From Symsagittifera roscoffensis (taxonomy: Eukaryota > Xenacoelomorpha > Acoela > Convolutidae), in the NCBI RefSeq assembly GCF_963678635.1, contig NC_087067.1:6366647-6430646 (forward strand): a stretch of 64,000 bases of DNA, read 5' to 3'. The translations under genes were made by a program, and so were the position numbers. The notes under the pieces are model-generated. The model was not told the DNA's origin. It worked only from the letters and a program-made list of their open reading frames with translations, and made no database searches. Positions 54,374-64,000 of the stretch are shown here, piece after piece (position 1 is the first letter of the stretch; every line of letters begins with the position of its first letter).

Positions 54374-57300
54374 AATATTTGAAAAACTCAAATTCAGATA
54401 TTATTTCCTTACATGTATACAACAATACACCTTACCAAGTAACATTACCTTTAGGACTCTTAGGCTATTGCGAAACCAACGCTACAATATCACCAATACA
54501 CGAAAAAGCATATCGTGTAAATAATATACTCCAATTACTAGATATTTGCCAATCCACAATCCTTAATGAAGAATTACCTATAAATAATATAATAAGTAAC
54601 GAAAACAGAAATACGGATTATTTCACAAAAACCCCATATTTCAAACCTACATTCAACATAAGTAACTACACAGAGAATCAACAGAAATTTTTAACAATGT
54701 TTAATTTCCAACATTCACAAATAACACAAGACGAATTTGAAAAACTAGCCAAACAGCTAATTAAATATTCATCAGTCTATGCAACATCCAAATTTGATGT
54801 TGGCAAAATCAGCTCATCACTACATCTCCCATTAAAACCAGACGCAGTTTTCAAAAAACAAAGAGCAAGTAAAGTACCAATTCACTTACACGATAAAGTG
54901 AACAAATTACTCGACATTTTAGAACAATACAACATTATATCACCAGTAAACAAAGAAGAACAACCAAAAGGCAACACATTTATCAACCCTGTTATCATTT
55001 TAGCCAAATGAGAATCATTAAAAATTGTTCTCGATGCTAGATACCTCAACTCACTCATAGATGAATCAAAGTGTAATTGGCCCATTGAACCAATACAAGT
55101 TATTTTAACAAAAATAAACGGAAAATACTTTACCACCGCCGATATGAATAGTGCATATAATCAAATGCCATTAGATGAACAATCACGACGTTTAACACAA
55201 TTTGTTATTGGAAACCAACAATATGAATTCAACCGCTTATTCTATGGAATATCCATAGGACCAGCAGCGTTTTCAGCTTTTATGAGCAAAATTTTTAGAC
55301 CACTAATACTCAAGAAAAACGCAATCACCTATTTAGACGATGTTTTTATGCAATCACACACAAAAGAGGAAATGTTCAATGTTTTAGAACAATATCACCA
55401 AATACTTCAGAACGAAAATCTGAAGGCCGCCCCCGATAAATCACACTTCTTTTTGACAAGAGTTAAATTCTTAGGACATAATATAGAAAGAAAAACAATC
55501 ACTCCATTGAAATCACGTATAGACGCTATTCAAAAACTCCAACCACCAACAAATAAAAAGAAAATCCAAGAATTCCTTGGAATGTTAAACTTTTTAAGCA
55601 AATATGTTTATAAAATGCAATTATATCTACGACCATTCTATAATATACTTAGACAACAAAATAATTTTGAATGGAATACAGAACATCAAGCACGATTTGA
55701 AGAAATAAAGAAACTCTTAACTGAACAAATTTCAAACACAATTCCAGATCCCGATCAACTATTTTATGCAATGTGCGATGCTTCGAACTTTGGCATCGGC
55801 GCAGCATTATTACAATCACATAATGGTACAAATAAAATGAACCTCATATCAGCAAATTCTCGATTATTCACTCAAGCAGAGCTACGACTCTCAACTCTAA
55901 TGAGAGAATGTACAGCCATAATATATACACTAACAGAATATGAATTTCTGATACTTGGATCAAAACATCCCACAGTTCTATTCACAGACCATAAACCAAT
56001 CATCTTCCTTTTTACACAAAAGTCTAATCCAAACCACCGAGTTTATAGATTTCAACTAATTTTAATTAAATTCCCAAACTTACATATAGTTTGGACCGCA
56101 GGAAAAAATCTTGCATTACCAGACACCTTAAGTCGAAATACGCCACCTGAATTACTTACACGTAAAACCACAGTTGAAATACCCTAAAATATAAAAATCT
56201 ACCTTGCAGAAAATGAAACATCACCCCGATTGGAATGCAAATATGCAGTAAAAACTGACGTTGAACAATCACAAATAAATAATTTACAACATTTCCCACT
56301 TTACTTAGATTGTCAAAATAATCACTATGAAGTTGATCTACTTGGAACATCAACTTTTAAACCAATCCCATATTCACAATGGATAAAAAATAACACCCAA
56401 CAAAAAAGAATAAAACAACACCCGCCTAAAAAAGACCATTTTCCACTAATTGAAAAAGAAAATTTAACTGATAAAATAAACTTATCAGGACCACAAACAA
56501 ACGATTCAAAATACACAATAAATCAAGTTTTTGACCTCCATGACCCACTTGATACAATACCCTTATCTAAATTAGAAATTGAAAACATTTTTCTCCCCCC
56601 AACAGAAACAATTACAATTTCAACACTGAAACAATATCAAAATCTTGACCCAGTAATTCGACAACTAAAATCATGGCACAAATATAAAACTAAACCTATC
56701 AAGGCAGATTCAACTATTCTAGGAAACAAAACACTCCTCCGATACTTTCGCAAATTTAATAACACAACAATTAACGAAAATACAGACCTTTTAGAATATA
56801 AATTAAATGAATTTACAGTTCCCTGTCTCCCTTTAAGTATGATTCTCATAGCTTTTAATATTTCACATACACAAAATATTAAAGGACACTCTGGATCAGA
56901 GAAAACATATTCAAATTTTATACAAAACTTTTATTTCCCAAATGCACCAAATTGGATAAAAGTACTATGCAAGGACTGTATAGTATGCCAACTAAATAAA
57001 CCTTACCCAAATCAAAAACAAATAGCACAAAAACAAGATTTTAAAGGACAAAGTTTGTACTTTAACCATCGTATCTCATTTGATACTAAAGGACCAATTT
57101 CACCCTCATCAGAAGGAAACTCCTACATTATGGTAATTGTTGACGCATTTACACATTATGTAGCACTTAACCCAGTACCACATTGTAATGCTTATTATGC
57201 TTACACAACGCTTTATGAACACTGGATAGCAAAATTTGGACTACCAGAAATTTTAGTTACAGACAATGGTACATAATTCATAAATAATGAAATCATCACG

Positions 57301-58173
57301 CTATGTCATTTATATAACATTAAACACAAACCACGTACATCTCACGCACCTTGGACAAACGGCTTAGTCGAAGGTATGAACCGTTCATTACAAGAATATC
57401 TTAGATGTATCATCAATGGAAATGATACAAGATATACCGAATGGTCAGCAGATGTAAAACTATTTCCCTTAGCATATAATTCACAAATCACGACAACTTT
57501 AGGAATGTCACCATATGAAATGGTTTTTAACCAAAAGCCACGCAAACCAATAATGTTTACAGCAAACTCTCATAAAAACGCACAAGGTTATTGTCAACCA
57601 AATAAAGACTCAATTTGTTATAACTTACCATTACATACACACGATGAAGATCATTTTCATCACCCACAAATTCTTAAATTAGCCTCCGGTACACACACCG
57701 AATGGATTTTAAATAGAGATAAAAAACACAATGAAATTTATCAAAAAATAACAAAAAAGTTGTTACAAAGGCAAAACATTAATGAACAAATAAATTCACG
57801 CTTTACACCAGCCTCCGATTTAAAAATTGGAACATTTGTTTTAATACCCAATTTTACCACTCAAAAAGGAATTTCTAAAAAATTACAACCCCTTCGTAAA
57901 GGACCATACCAAATAATTGCAAAACCCACTGATGTCACATATAAAATCACCGACTCAGACAAAAAAGAAATCGTTCAGCACCGAAATAACCTATTACCTT
58001 ATTATCCAAAAGAATACGCACTCCGCGAACTAACTCAATTATATTCCTTTACAGGTTTAAAAGTTATTCAAAATGACCCACATCCGGAAAACACAACAAA
58101 GGAACAAAATGATATTCACCTCGGAAATAAAATACACAATCAACCACCACCAAAAACAATACAAAAAACCTAG
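54313..58173 (+). pseudogene. pol: Pol of element 2 (RT, RNase H, integrase) with three stops
   Basis: One frame runs for 1,286 codons and is interrupted only by TGA (55009-55011), TAA (56185-56187) and TAA (57274-57276). The RT begins near 54850 (KVPIHLHDKVNKLLDILEQY) and contains LKIVLDARYLNSLID, FTTADMNSAYNQMPLDEQ, FYGISIGPAAFSAFM and the catalytic YLDD at 55330. RNase H shows AMCDASNFGIGAALLQ and NLALPDTLSR. Integrase shows an HHCC module ending CKDCIVC, then SFDTKGPI and TDNGT; the stop at 57274 falls just after this second catalytic Asp region. THAPWTNGLVEG-type sequence (SHAPWTNGLVEG at about 57345) carries the catalytic Glu. Each stop is one base from a sense codon, so the copy was recently functional or the stops are readthrough or assembly issues. 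Confidence 0.9.
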
Positions 58174-58360
58174 ACCAAAAAACATCTCAAAAAGAAAGAA
58201 AAACAGAAAAATGACCGAACAAATAATACCCCAAGAGCAAATCGACAAATCAGAACATAGAAAATCAACACGACTTAGAAATCAACCACGTAAAAATTAT
58301 AAAATATTCATCCCCCAATCTAAAATATTAAAGAAATTCGAATTTCAAAAGCAATTTTAG
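58160..58360 (+). pseudogene. C-terminal tail of Pol, shifted frame
   Basis: The frame of 58073-58360 overlaps the end of Pol. Its basic C-terminal part (PKNISKRKKNRK, then EHRKSTRLRNQPRKNYKIF) looks like the basic tail common after gypsy integrases. The tail is probably part of Pol separated by a frameshift near 58160. The earlier part of the overlapping frame is likely a shadow. Confidence 0.5.
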
Positions 58361-58950
58361 CTCTATACTTCAGTCTTGGAAACTTTGAAACATTTTCAAT
58401 TTTCATTTTTCAAAATAACATGCTGACAAACACGCAATGATTCTAGTTCAAATTTAGACCAATAGGATTCATCCAATCCGTCACCTTCTCTAACTCAAGC
58501 TCAGATCAATTAGAAGAATCATATAAAACTCCAGGCATATCTATAACTATAACTTTACGACCTCCAGTTCAAAAATAAGCAAACCACTCCAACTTGACAA
58601 CTAAAATAAATATCACCATAATATCATAACCCTCCCTTATCTAAAACTCAAAGATCAACAATATTTCCCCAACTCAGACCTCAAATACCCCCAAAACAAA
58701 TCTGTTAAATTAGCCTAAAGTAACAAAACGAACATTGTAATTAGCCTAAAGTACAAAAATCTCACCATACCCCGGATCATTTGACAAACAAAAATAAAGA
58801 AAAAGACGACCTCCCGATCACCATAAAAACTGCCCCCAACAATTTTTTACCAAACTCAACCCACTTGTCAAAAAACTAATAAATAATCCGACCACACTTG
58901 AAAATTGCCCCAAACAACAAAAAATATTCGATCAAGAAGTCATTTCTTAA
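58361..58950 (+). other. spacer between pol and downstream ORFs
   Basis: No coding frame is seen. It is pyrimidine-containing, AT-rich, with a duplicated ttagcctaaagta phrase (about 58709 and 58741). A splice acceptor for env mRNA could lie here or just upstream of 60484, but none stands out. Confidence 0.45.
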
Positions 58951-59181
58951 ATGCTCTTCTATCAAACAGTCACTAAAATTAACACAAACCTCAAACAATT
59001 TTTTACGATACTTGAAACTTTCATAATATTTCTTTTTGATATCCTTGAATCTTTTCTAATAATCTTAATCATTTTTTGTAATATTTTTTTAATTTTCTAC
59101 ACTATATTCGAACTATTTCTCCAACTTTCAAAAACCCTTGATTATATCCACAGGTACGATTCATACAACTTGTCTAAATGA
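58951..59181 (+). CDS. small hydrophobic protein 1, element 2
   Basis: 76 residues with a long membrane-spanning hydrophobic stretch at about 18-60 (TFIIFLFDILESFLIILIIF, then CNIFLIFYTIFELFLQL). The stop overlaps the start of the next ORF as ATGA. There is no homology I recognise; small membrane proteins between pol and env are unusual. The low-complexity Ile/Leu/Phe composition means chance cannot be excluded. Confidence 0.45.
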   Translation: MLFYQTVTKINTNLKQFFTILETFIIFLFDILESFLIILIIFCNIFLIFYTIFELFLQLSKTLDYIHRYDSYNLSK

Positions 59182-59366
59182 TACGAACTATTTTCAGTAG
59201 AACTGATATTTTTCTACTATTTGTAATTTTCATAACATTTCTATCATCCCTCATTTTGACCATATGCAAGTGTATAAAGAAAGCAATCATCACATTCGCT
59301 CTAGCAACAATCCTCCTAATTCTTTTCTTAGAAGAATACTATAATAAACATAAACTTTTTCACTAA
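59178..59366 (+). CDS. small hydrophobic protein 2, element 2
   Basis: 62 residues with two likely membrane segments: IFLLFVIFITFLSSLILTIC, then a short KCIKK loop, then AIITFALATILLILFL and a polar tail. Its ATG overlaps the preceding stop (ATGA, 4 nt), a sign of coupled translation. A viroporin-like role is only a suggestion. Confidence 0.45.
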   Translation: MIRTIFSRTDIFLLFVIFITFLSSLILTICKCIKKAIITFALATILLILFLEEYYNKHKLFH

Positions 59367-59374
59367 AAGAATAG

Positions 59375-60496
59375 ACCAAAAAGCTATCAAAAATTGCTAC
59401 CCAACAGTCACAAAGTCAGTCTTCACCGACATCATCCCAAGATAACCCAACAACACCTTCAACTACCCAAAATCCTCAAACATCTACACGAATTTCCTTT
59501 CAAGATAACCCATACACTTTGGAAGAACGACACGCTCGTTTATCTGAACCACTAGAACCAGTCCAACGACAAGCACCTTTGAGTGAACCAACATATAACC
59601 TATACCCAACACTACCACAAGAACTAAGTAGAATACGAAATCTTAGTCAAAACCAAAACACAACAGAAATAAATAGACAAATTATACATCCTCGAAGAAA
59701 TAGAAATTTTCAAACTCCCCGAGTTCATTTTGAAATACCTCAATCCCCATCACAAAACACTCCAGAAAACCCCACTGGTGTCTTACCATAAACCCCTACA
59801 CTTCTTTCACAACAAAGTACTTCAAGCCTACCCTCAGATTACTTAGGCTCAACACCGACATCTGAACAAATACGTGAAAACCCCTTTAATCCCCCAAACC
59901 AAACATCACGACTACCATATTGGACAACACATTCATTCACACCAAATTTAATCAATGACCCAATAGACATTTCTACAGATACAACATCCTCATCACTACC
60001 AGAAACATTATCACTACCATCAACACCATCAATTAGTCAAGTTTCACCGACGCCTTTTAACTTAAATTTTCCAAATAATCTCGACGCAAGATATCGAGAA
60101 CAATCATCAACAAATATCCCTTTAAGACTAGATTGGAATACATTTACAGCACCTCCACCATTATTTGGACAACATCTAGAAAGTAATCGCCTTCACAACT
60201 GGGAACTTAATAGATTACAATATCGACAAGACATTCACGACGATATCCGTGATCACAATATCCAAATACTCCAACAAAACAGTTTACAATTAAAGTTTGA
60301 AATCACAGTTAAATTAAACAACATTACTCAACATCCCTACCCATTAAATCCACCAAACATAACAGCTCAATCACTACCACCACCATTTATAACCACTGAA
60401 GTAATATATAAATACGACAGATATACCAAAAAGACAATTGGTTACATCACATTTTATAACCCATACTCAGGATTATCATACACATGTATATTCTAA
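59375..60496 (+). pseudogene. Pro/Ser/Thr-rich accessory ORF, element 2, one stop
   Basis: The frame opens after TAG at 59372 and runs 374 codons to TAA at 60494, interrupted once by TAA at 59789-59791. The first 150 residues and the section after the stop are Ser/Pro/Thr/Gln-rich (SQSQSSPTSSQDNPTTPSTT). The last 110 residues look globular (LRLDWNTFTAPPPLFGQHLE, then ITVKLNNITQHPYPL and VIYKYDRYTKKTIGYITFYN). No ATG is found near its start, so it may be joined by splicing to an upstream leader. It overlaps the env ATG by 13 nt. Function unknown. Confidence 0.55.
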
Positions 60497-62028
60497 AATT
60501 ATTAATTTTTCTCCAACTCCTTTTTCTAGTAATCTCAAACCAAAACATAAACCCTTCTCCCCGCACAGGACCCCAAGATTTATTAGTAACACATTACGAT
60601 TGTGAAGAAAACGAACAAAAAACACTACACAAGTATGCAATAAATCAAGTATCACAATGCGAAACAGAACCCCAAGCAATAGAAACTACAAATGTAGTAG
60701 CAACACTTTATTCAAAAGCCCGAGCAACAACAGTTACAGGATATAAATTCACAGCAACATTTTCCGAAAAGAAAGTACATTGTTCACAAGTCTCGAACGG
60801 AAATAAAAACCGACTTGACCATGAATCATTCTACCAGAGTAATATAGAACGACTTTTACACCTAAATCCCAAAGATTGTAAAAACGAGTTACTTAGACTA
60901 AATATCACACAAAATAAAAATTCAGATAGAAAGTTAGTATACTTTCAAGTTTTTTCAGACTCTGTACATCAATCACAACTTGAAAGATACCAAGGACATA
61001 TAAAACTAGATGAAAAATACCCATATAACGGCGCACACGGACGATTAACCTATGACATACACGACAAACATTGGATACCACACATTGGTATAAATAACCC
61101 ATCAAACTGCAAAGCAGACACAAAAAATAAAGGATACCAAGAGATAATGTTTTTCGATTGGAAAATACAACTCGAAAAAATACAACTCACACGAGATTTA
61201 TCAGACAACACAATGATCTATCAAGGAATCAGATTACCTTGTAAAAATGATCAAGGTTATTGCGACCCTACAACACGAACACAAGCAACAATTGTTTGGT
61301 TCCCTGAAGACACATGTACAACATTTCAAGTAGCAAAAATACACGCTCGTATGATAAAATTTCACGAAAAATATTTTATACAATCAATACCATATGAACA
61401 AGTAAATCCATTACGAAAAATAAGTTCTGATTTTCGAAACATTCAAAATATAGAAAATAAATTAACACGTTTTCAAGTATATCAAGAAACAGAACTCGCA
61501 TGTAAATATAAAAACCCACTTCACAAAACACAATACTCTGAAATATTAGTTGAATACGAAAATGGATTCGACATGACCACTGGAAAAATAAAAGTCGACC
61601 CATACGCCACAAAACATCCCCTAAATGAAGGAACATCATATATACCAGTTAATTTTCAAAAGAATACAGGTCAACCTGGTGGACATCTAAAACCCCAAGA
61701 CGCTCAAAACACACGTTTACAAAAACTATCACTAATGAATAGTACATATTTTGGTAATATCCACTATGATATTCACTTAGACATGAAACTAGACTATACG
61801 ATTAGCCAAATTTTTCAAGAAATGTCACTCTCCGAATTAGAAACACTACACCAACTATGCGAATTAGAAAGAACACAAATATTACAATCACTTGCACTAG
61901 CAGTATTAAAAATACCCTACGCAGGATATTTACTATCAGGAAATAGATCAAATTTTTTAGACTATGAAGGAAACATCTTATGGTTTTATACTTGTACTAA
62001 AAAAAGTATCACCACTATACGTTTTTGA
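60484..62028 (+). CDS. env: envelope glycoprotein-like ORF, N-terminal part, element 2
   Basis: The first 18 residues (MYILKLLIFLQLLFLVIS) form a signal peptide. The ectodomain is Cys-containing: HYDCEENEQ, a second Cys about 20 residues on, VHCSQVSNG, LNPKDCKNELL and several potential N-glycosylation sites (for example LNITQNKN). The arrangement of Cys residues and the later FYTC motif resembles the class III fusion glycoproteins of chuvirus-like negative-strand RNA viruses, which have been found captured in LTR elements. This is my best match by pattern, not a proven homology. The ORF ends in an out-of-frame tail: after the A7 run at 61999-62005 the conserved protein continues in the +1 frame. 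Such a protein would mediate cell attachment and fusion; this copy is broken. Confidence 0.55.
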   Translation: MYILKLLIFLQLLFLVISNQNINPSPRTGPQDLLVTHYDCEENEQKTLHKYAINQVSQCETEPQAIETTNVVATLYSKARATTVTGYKFTATFSEKKVHCSQVSNGNKNRLDHESFYQSNIERLLHLNPKDCKNELLRLNITQNKNSDRKLVYFQVFSDSVHQSQLERYQGHIKLDEKYPYNGAHGRLTYDIHDKHWIPHIGINNPSNCKADTKNKGYQEIMFFDWKIQLEKIQLTRDLSDNTMIYQGIRLPCKNDQGYCDPTTRTQATIVWFPEDTCTTFQVAKIHARMIKFHEKYFIQSIPYEQVNPLRKISSDFRNIQNIENKLTRFQVYQETELACKYKNPLHKTQYSEILVEYENGFDMTTGKIKVDPYATKHPLNEGTSYIPVNFQKNTGQPGGHLKPQDAQNTRLQKLSLMNSTYFGNIHYDIHLDMKLDYTISQIFQEMSLSELETLHQLCELERTQILQSLALAVLKIPYAGYLLSGNRSNFLDYEGNILWFYTCTKKSITTIRF

Positions 62029-63103
62029 AGATAAACGATGCTATAAAAGAATCCCTATCTTTTATAAGAATAAAGTACATTTCGTTGACACACTTTCACG
62101 AAGAACCTATTTCTGGGATACCGCAGTCCCATGTGGATCCGAAAATAGCCACAATGTAGTACAACTAAACCCTGATGAAGATAAATATTACCTTCTCACC
62201 CCATATCCCACATTAATGCAATCACTCAAAAAATTTTCACCAGAAAGCATTCGCGCTATTGCTCGAAACCCAAATATAGACTTACAATCAATAGGAATAT
62301 ATTCAAAATCAGATATTCAACATCACATTAGAACACAACAATTCCAAGAATTATTAACACAGATGGACACAATACAAAGACAATCAATTGACCAAAACTT
62401 ACGCAAACTTGCCGAAACCGCAGGATTTGCAGACATCTATCCGCAAGACTATAGCGGATATTTTAAAGACATTAAAGATTATATATATCTAAACGGTGAA
62501 AAATACCGTCCGCAAGATATATCACCCAACAATATTTTTAGCTTTGTAACACTCAAAAATGAAATTCTTGATTTTCTAGGATGGCCCTACTACATCTTAG
62601 AAAAATTGACTATTTTATACGCAATGTTTAACTTTATTGGATTTCTTTTCTCACTTTTAAAAGGAATTTACAACACATGTGCTATACACACACAAGTAAA
62701 CAGACAAGCAAGCGTAGCACGCATACTCTTTGCAGGATTTTTTGGAATCTTTTCTACATCTATAAACAAAATTCTTTTAGACGCACAAATAAAAGAATAT
62801 AACACAAAAATAGCAACCAGACAGAACACATACGACGAAGAACATAACAATGTAGACACAACGCCAACAGCACCACAGTTACCACCCCTACCACATAACC
62901 ATCCATTATCCCTAGTCCCACGTAATTTTCGAAATTTAGCAATAACACATAATCCAAATTTTCGACCAACCATATCACAAAGTCCCATCCAACATATAAT
63001 GCCACACCACTCACAAGATGAAAATACTTATGAACAAATTATAGAACAACCCCATACCACCGCTTTTCAGTCTCAAAATAATAATTTTTTTAGCCCACGA
63101 TGA
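62006..63103 (+). pseudogene. envelope glycoprotein-like ORF, C-terminal part, element 2
   Basis: It continues the preceding ORF in the +1 frame after the A run; the 61964 start is an overlap artefact. It contains RCYKRIPIFYKNKVHFVDTL, then VPCGSEN and GIYSKSDIQHHIRTQQ, features that also fit a chuvirus-type glycoprotein stem. A membrane segment (ILEKLTILYAMFNFIGFLFS) lies at about 62600-62670 and a second hydrophobic stretch (ARILFAGFFGIFSTSINKIL) at about 62715-62780. A cytoplasmic Pro/Gln-rich tail follows. The stop TGA overlaps the next ATG (ATGA). Confidence 0.55.
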
Positions 63104-63522
63104 GCCGACAACTTGGATCCCTACACCGATCAAATTCCCACCCAACCAACCTCACCACTCCAATCCCAATAATACCACTTTTTGCTTTTCCGCCACCCGA
63201 TTTCCCATCCAGTAATGTAACATCAGGCATGAATTCCGATACTAATTCACACATCTCAGTTTTATACTCCACCTCACAACTCAGTAACCCGAATATTGAA
63301 ACCCCCGATGAATTTGCCGACTCTGAACCATCTCCATCCAATAATTTTCACACCAATTCTTCAAATTTTTCCCAACCCCCTTTTCAACCCATACTACCAA
63401 ATAACCCTGACCCAATCAATTCTACACCCTCTTATGCTTCCCAAGTCACTCCAACCTACTCCTCACTTCATTCAGACCAATCATCTCATTCTCCAGACAC
63501 CCCCGAATCTCCCCAGAACTAG
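63100..63522 (+). CDS. Pro/Ser-rich ORF after env, element 2
   Basis: 140 codons, starting in an ATGA overlap with the env stop. The protein is Ser/Pro/Asn/Thr-rich and probably disordered (FPPPDFPSSNVTSG, SPSNNFHTNSSNFSQPPFQ). No domain is recognised. After its TAG the likely continuation is in another frame (63519 to the window end), suggesting a frameshift near 63500. Confidence 0.45.
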   Translation: MSRQLGSLHRSNSHPTNLTTPIPIIPLFAFPPPDFPSSNVTSGMNSDTNSHISVLYSTSQLSNPNIETPDEFADSEPSPSNNFHTNSSNFSQPPFQPILPNNPDPINSTPSYASQVTPTYSSLHSDQSSHSPDTPESPQN

Positions 63523-64000
63523 ATAATTTTATTACCCTACAACAACAACCCTACCACCTTGACACCCCAACCATAAACCAAATTTCATCCACAATAGATT
63601 CATCCAACCCCCCTACCCCTACACCCTCTTCAATTTATACTGAATCATTAGCACCATCATCCACATCTACTAAATCTTCACTCAGCACTAATAGAGCTTA
63701 CCGCACTTTTAAAAGAAAGTTCCCCAACCATCCTTTCCCAGCGAAACCAGGAACAGCCCGTGAATATATCAACCATCCAAAACACACTAACACAAAAGAA
63801 TTTTTAGCTATCACCTTACCCTCATTTCCACAATACACCTTAAACACCCCTCACGACACTAACGAAACACGCAGCTTTGTAGACGAACACGTTTTAATGC
63901 CTACACTCCATTGGACATCATATTATCATTTTACTAATCCCCTTTGCCTACCTTTATCTAACACTCACATCGATATAGAACGAAATAAAGACACGCTATA
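63510..64000 (+). pseudogene. open frame running off the right edge, element 2
   Basis: The frame with codon start at 63519 is open to the last base. It begins low in complexity (FITLQQQPYHLDTPTINQIS), then becomes more globular (RAYRTFKRKFPNHPFPAKPG, then FLAITLPSFPQYTLNTPHDT, VLMPTLHWTSYYHF). There is no ATG at its start, so it is probably the continuation of the ORF at 63100 after a frameshift. Function unknown. Confidence 0.4.

Larger units (their letters stand above)
47847..64000 (+). mobile_element. Ty3/gypsy-type element with envelope (element 2), right end beyond window
   Basis: The order is possible 5' LTR, leader, small basic ORF, Gag-protease, RT-RNase H-integrase, small membrane ORFs, accessory ORF, envelope-like gene and another accessory ORF, all on the + strand. 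The sense strand is strongly A-rich with Asn/Gln/Lys/Thr-rich proteins, unlike element 1. RT and integrase motifs place it in Ty3/gypsy. Stops in pol and accessory ORFs and one frameshift in env show the copy is damaged. The left boundary is tentative because no second LTR is visible. Confidence 0.75.

Noticed and set aside
55009-57276. Reassigned stop codons in the organism
   Set aside because: The oxygenase gene ends cleanly at TGA and other element ORFs use all three stops; isolated mutations explain the data.

Overview
The window looks like an AT-rich invertebrate metazoan genome. There are spliced exons with conventional intron borders, tRNA-derived SINE-like repeats, a hAT-type MITE family with 8-bp target duplications, satellite DNA and two very large LTR-retrotransposon-like insertions. 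I cannot name the species. No rRNA, intact tRNA, CRISPR array or prokaryotic operon was seen. A 200-N assembly gap lies at 40399-40598.

Layout. 1-4960 is a satellite array with a unit of about 475 bp; its last part is inverted. 5025-11695 holds the 3' part of one host gene. Six exons with matching splice phases encode an isopenicillin-N-synthase-like 2-oxoglutarate/Fe(II) oxygenase, and the 5' end lies left of the window. Its introns and 3' flank carry SINE-like repeats, local duplications and hAT MITEs. 12841-21433 is non-coding, repeat-rich DNA. Much of it recurs at 40857-47290, so a segmental duplication flanks the first large element.

Element 1 (21434 to the gap, about 19 kb, + strand, G/purine-rich) starts with TGTG at a clean break in a host repeat. 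It has a long leader with a 14-bp minisatellite, then Gag, a Ty3/gypsy-type Pol (zinc knuckles, protease, RT, RNase H, integrase) and a macro-domain-like ORF. Next come a coiled-coil ORF, a broken SGNH/GDSL-esterase-like module, and an unbroken reading frame of more than 2,200 codons with a second SGNH-like segment and a Cys-rich cluster. Pol is interrupted by stops and frameshifts, while the giant downstream ORF is clean up to the gap.

Element 2 (about 47847 to beyond 64000, + strand, very A-rich) has a possible 5' LTR, a long leader and a small basic ORF. Its Gag-protease ORF is followed by Pol in the -1 frame at a slippery A AAT TTT heptamer. Pol carries three in-frame stops. Between Pol and the envelope are two tiny overlapping hydrophobic ORFs and a Pro/Ser/Thr-rich ORF. 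The envelope glycoprotein-like ORF has a signal peptide and C-terminal membrane segments, with an architecture I judge closest to class III chuvirus-like glycoproteins. Another Pro/Ser-rich reading frame runs off the right edge.

In both elements, Gag, Pol and integrase are the retrotransposition core. The extra ORFs (macro, SGNH, giant ORF, small membrane proteins, envelope) are acquired modules and are the most novel content of the window.
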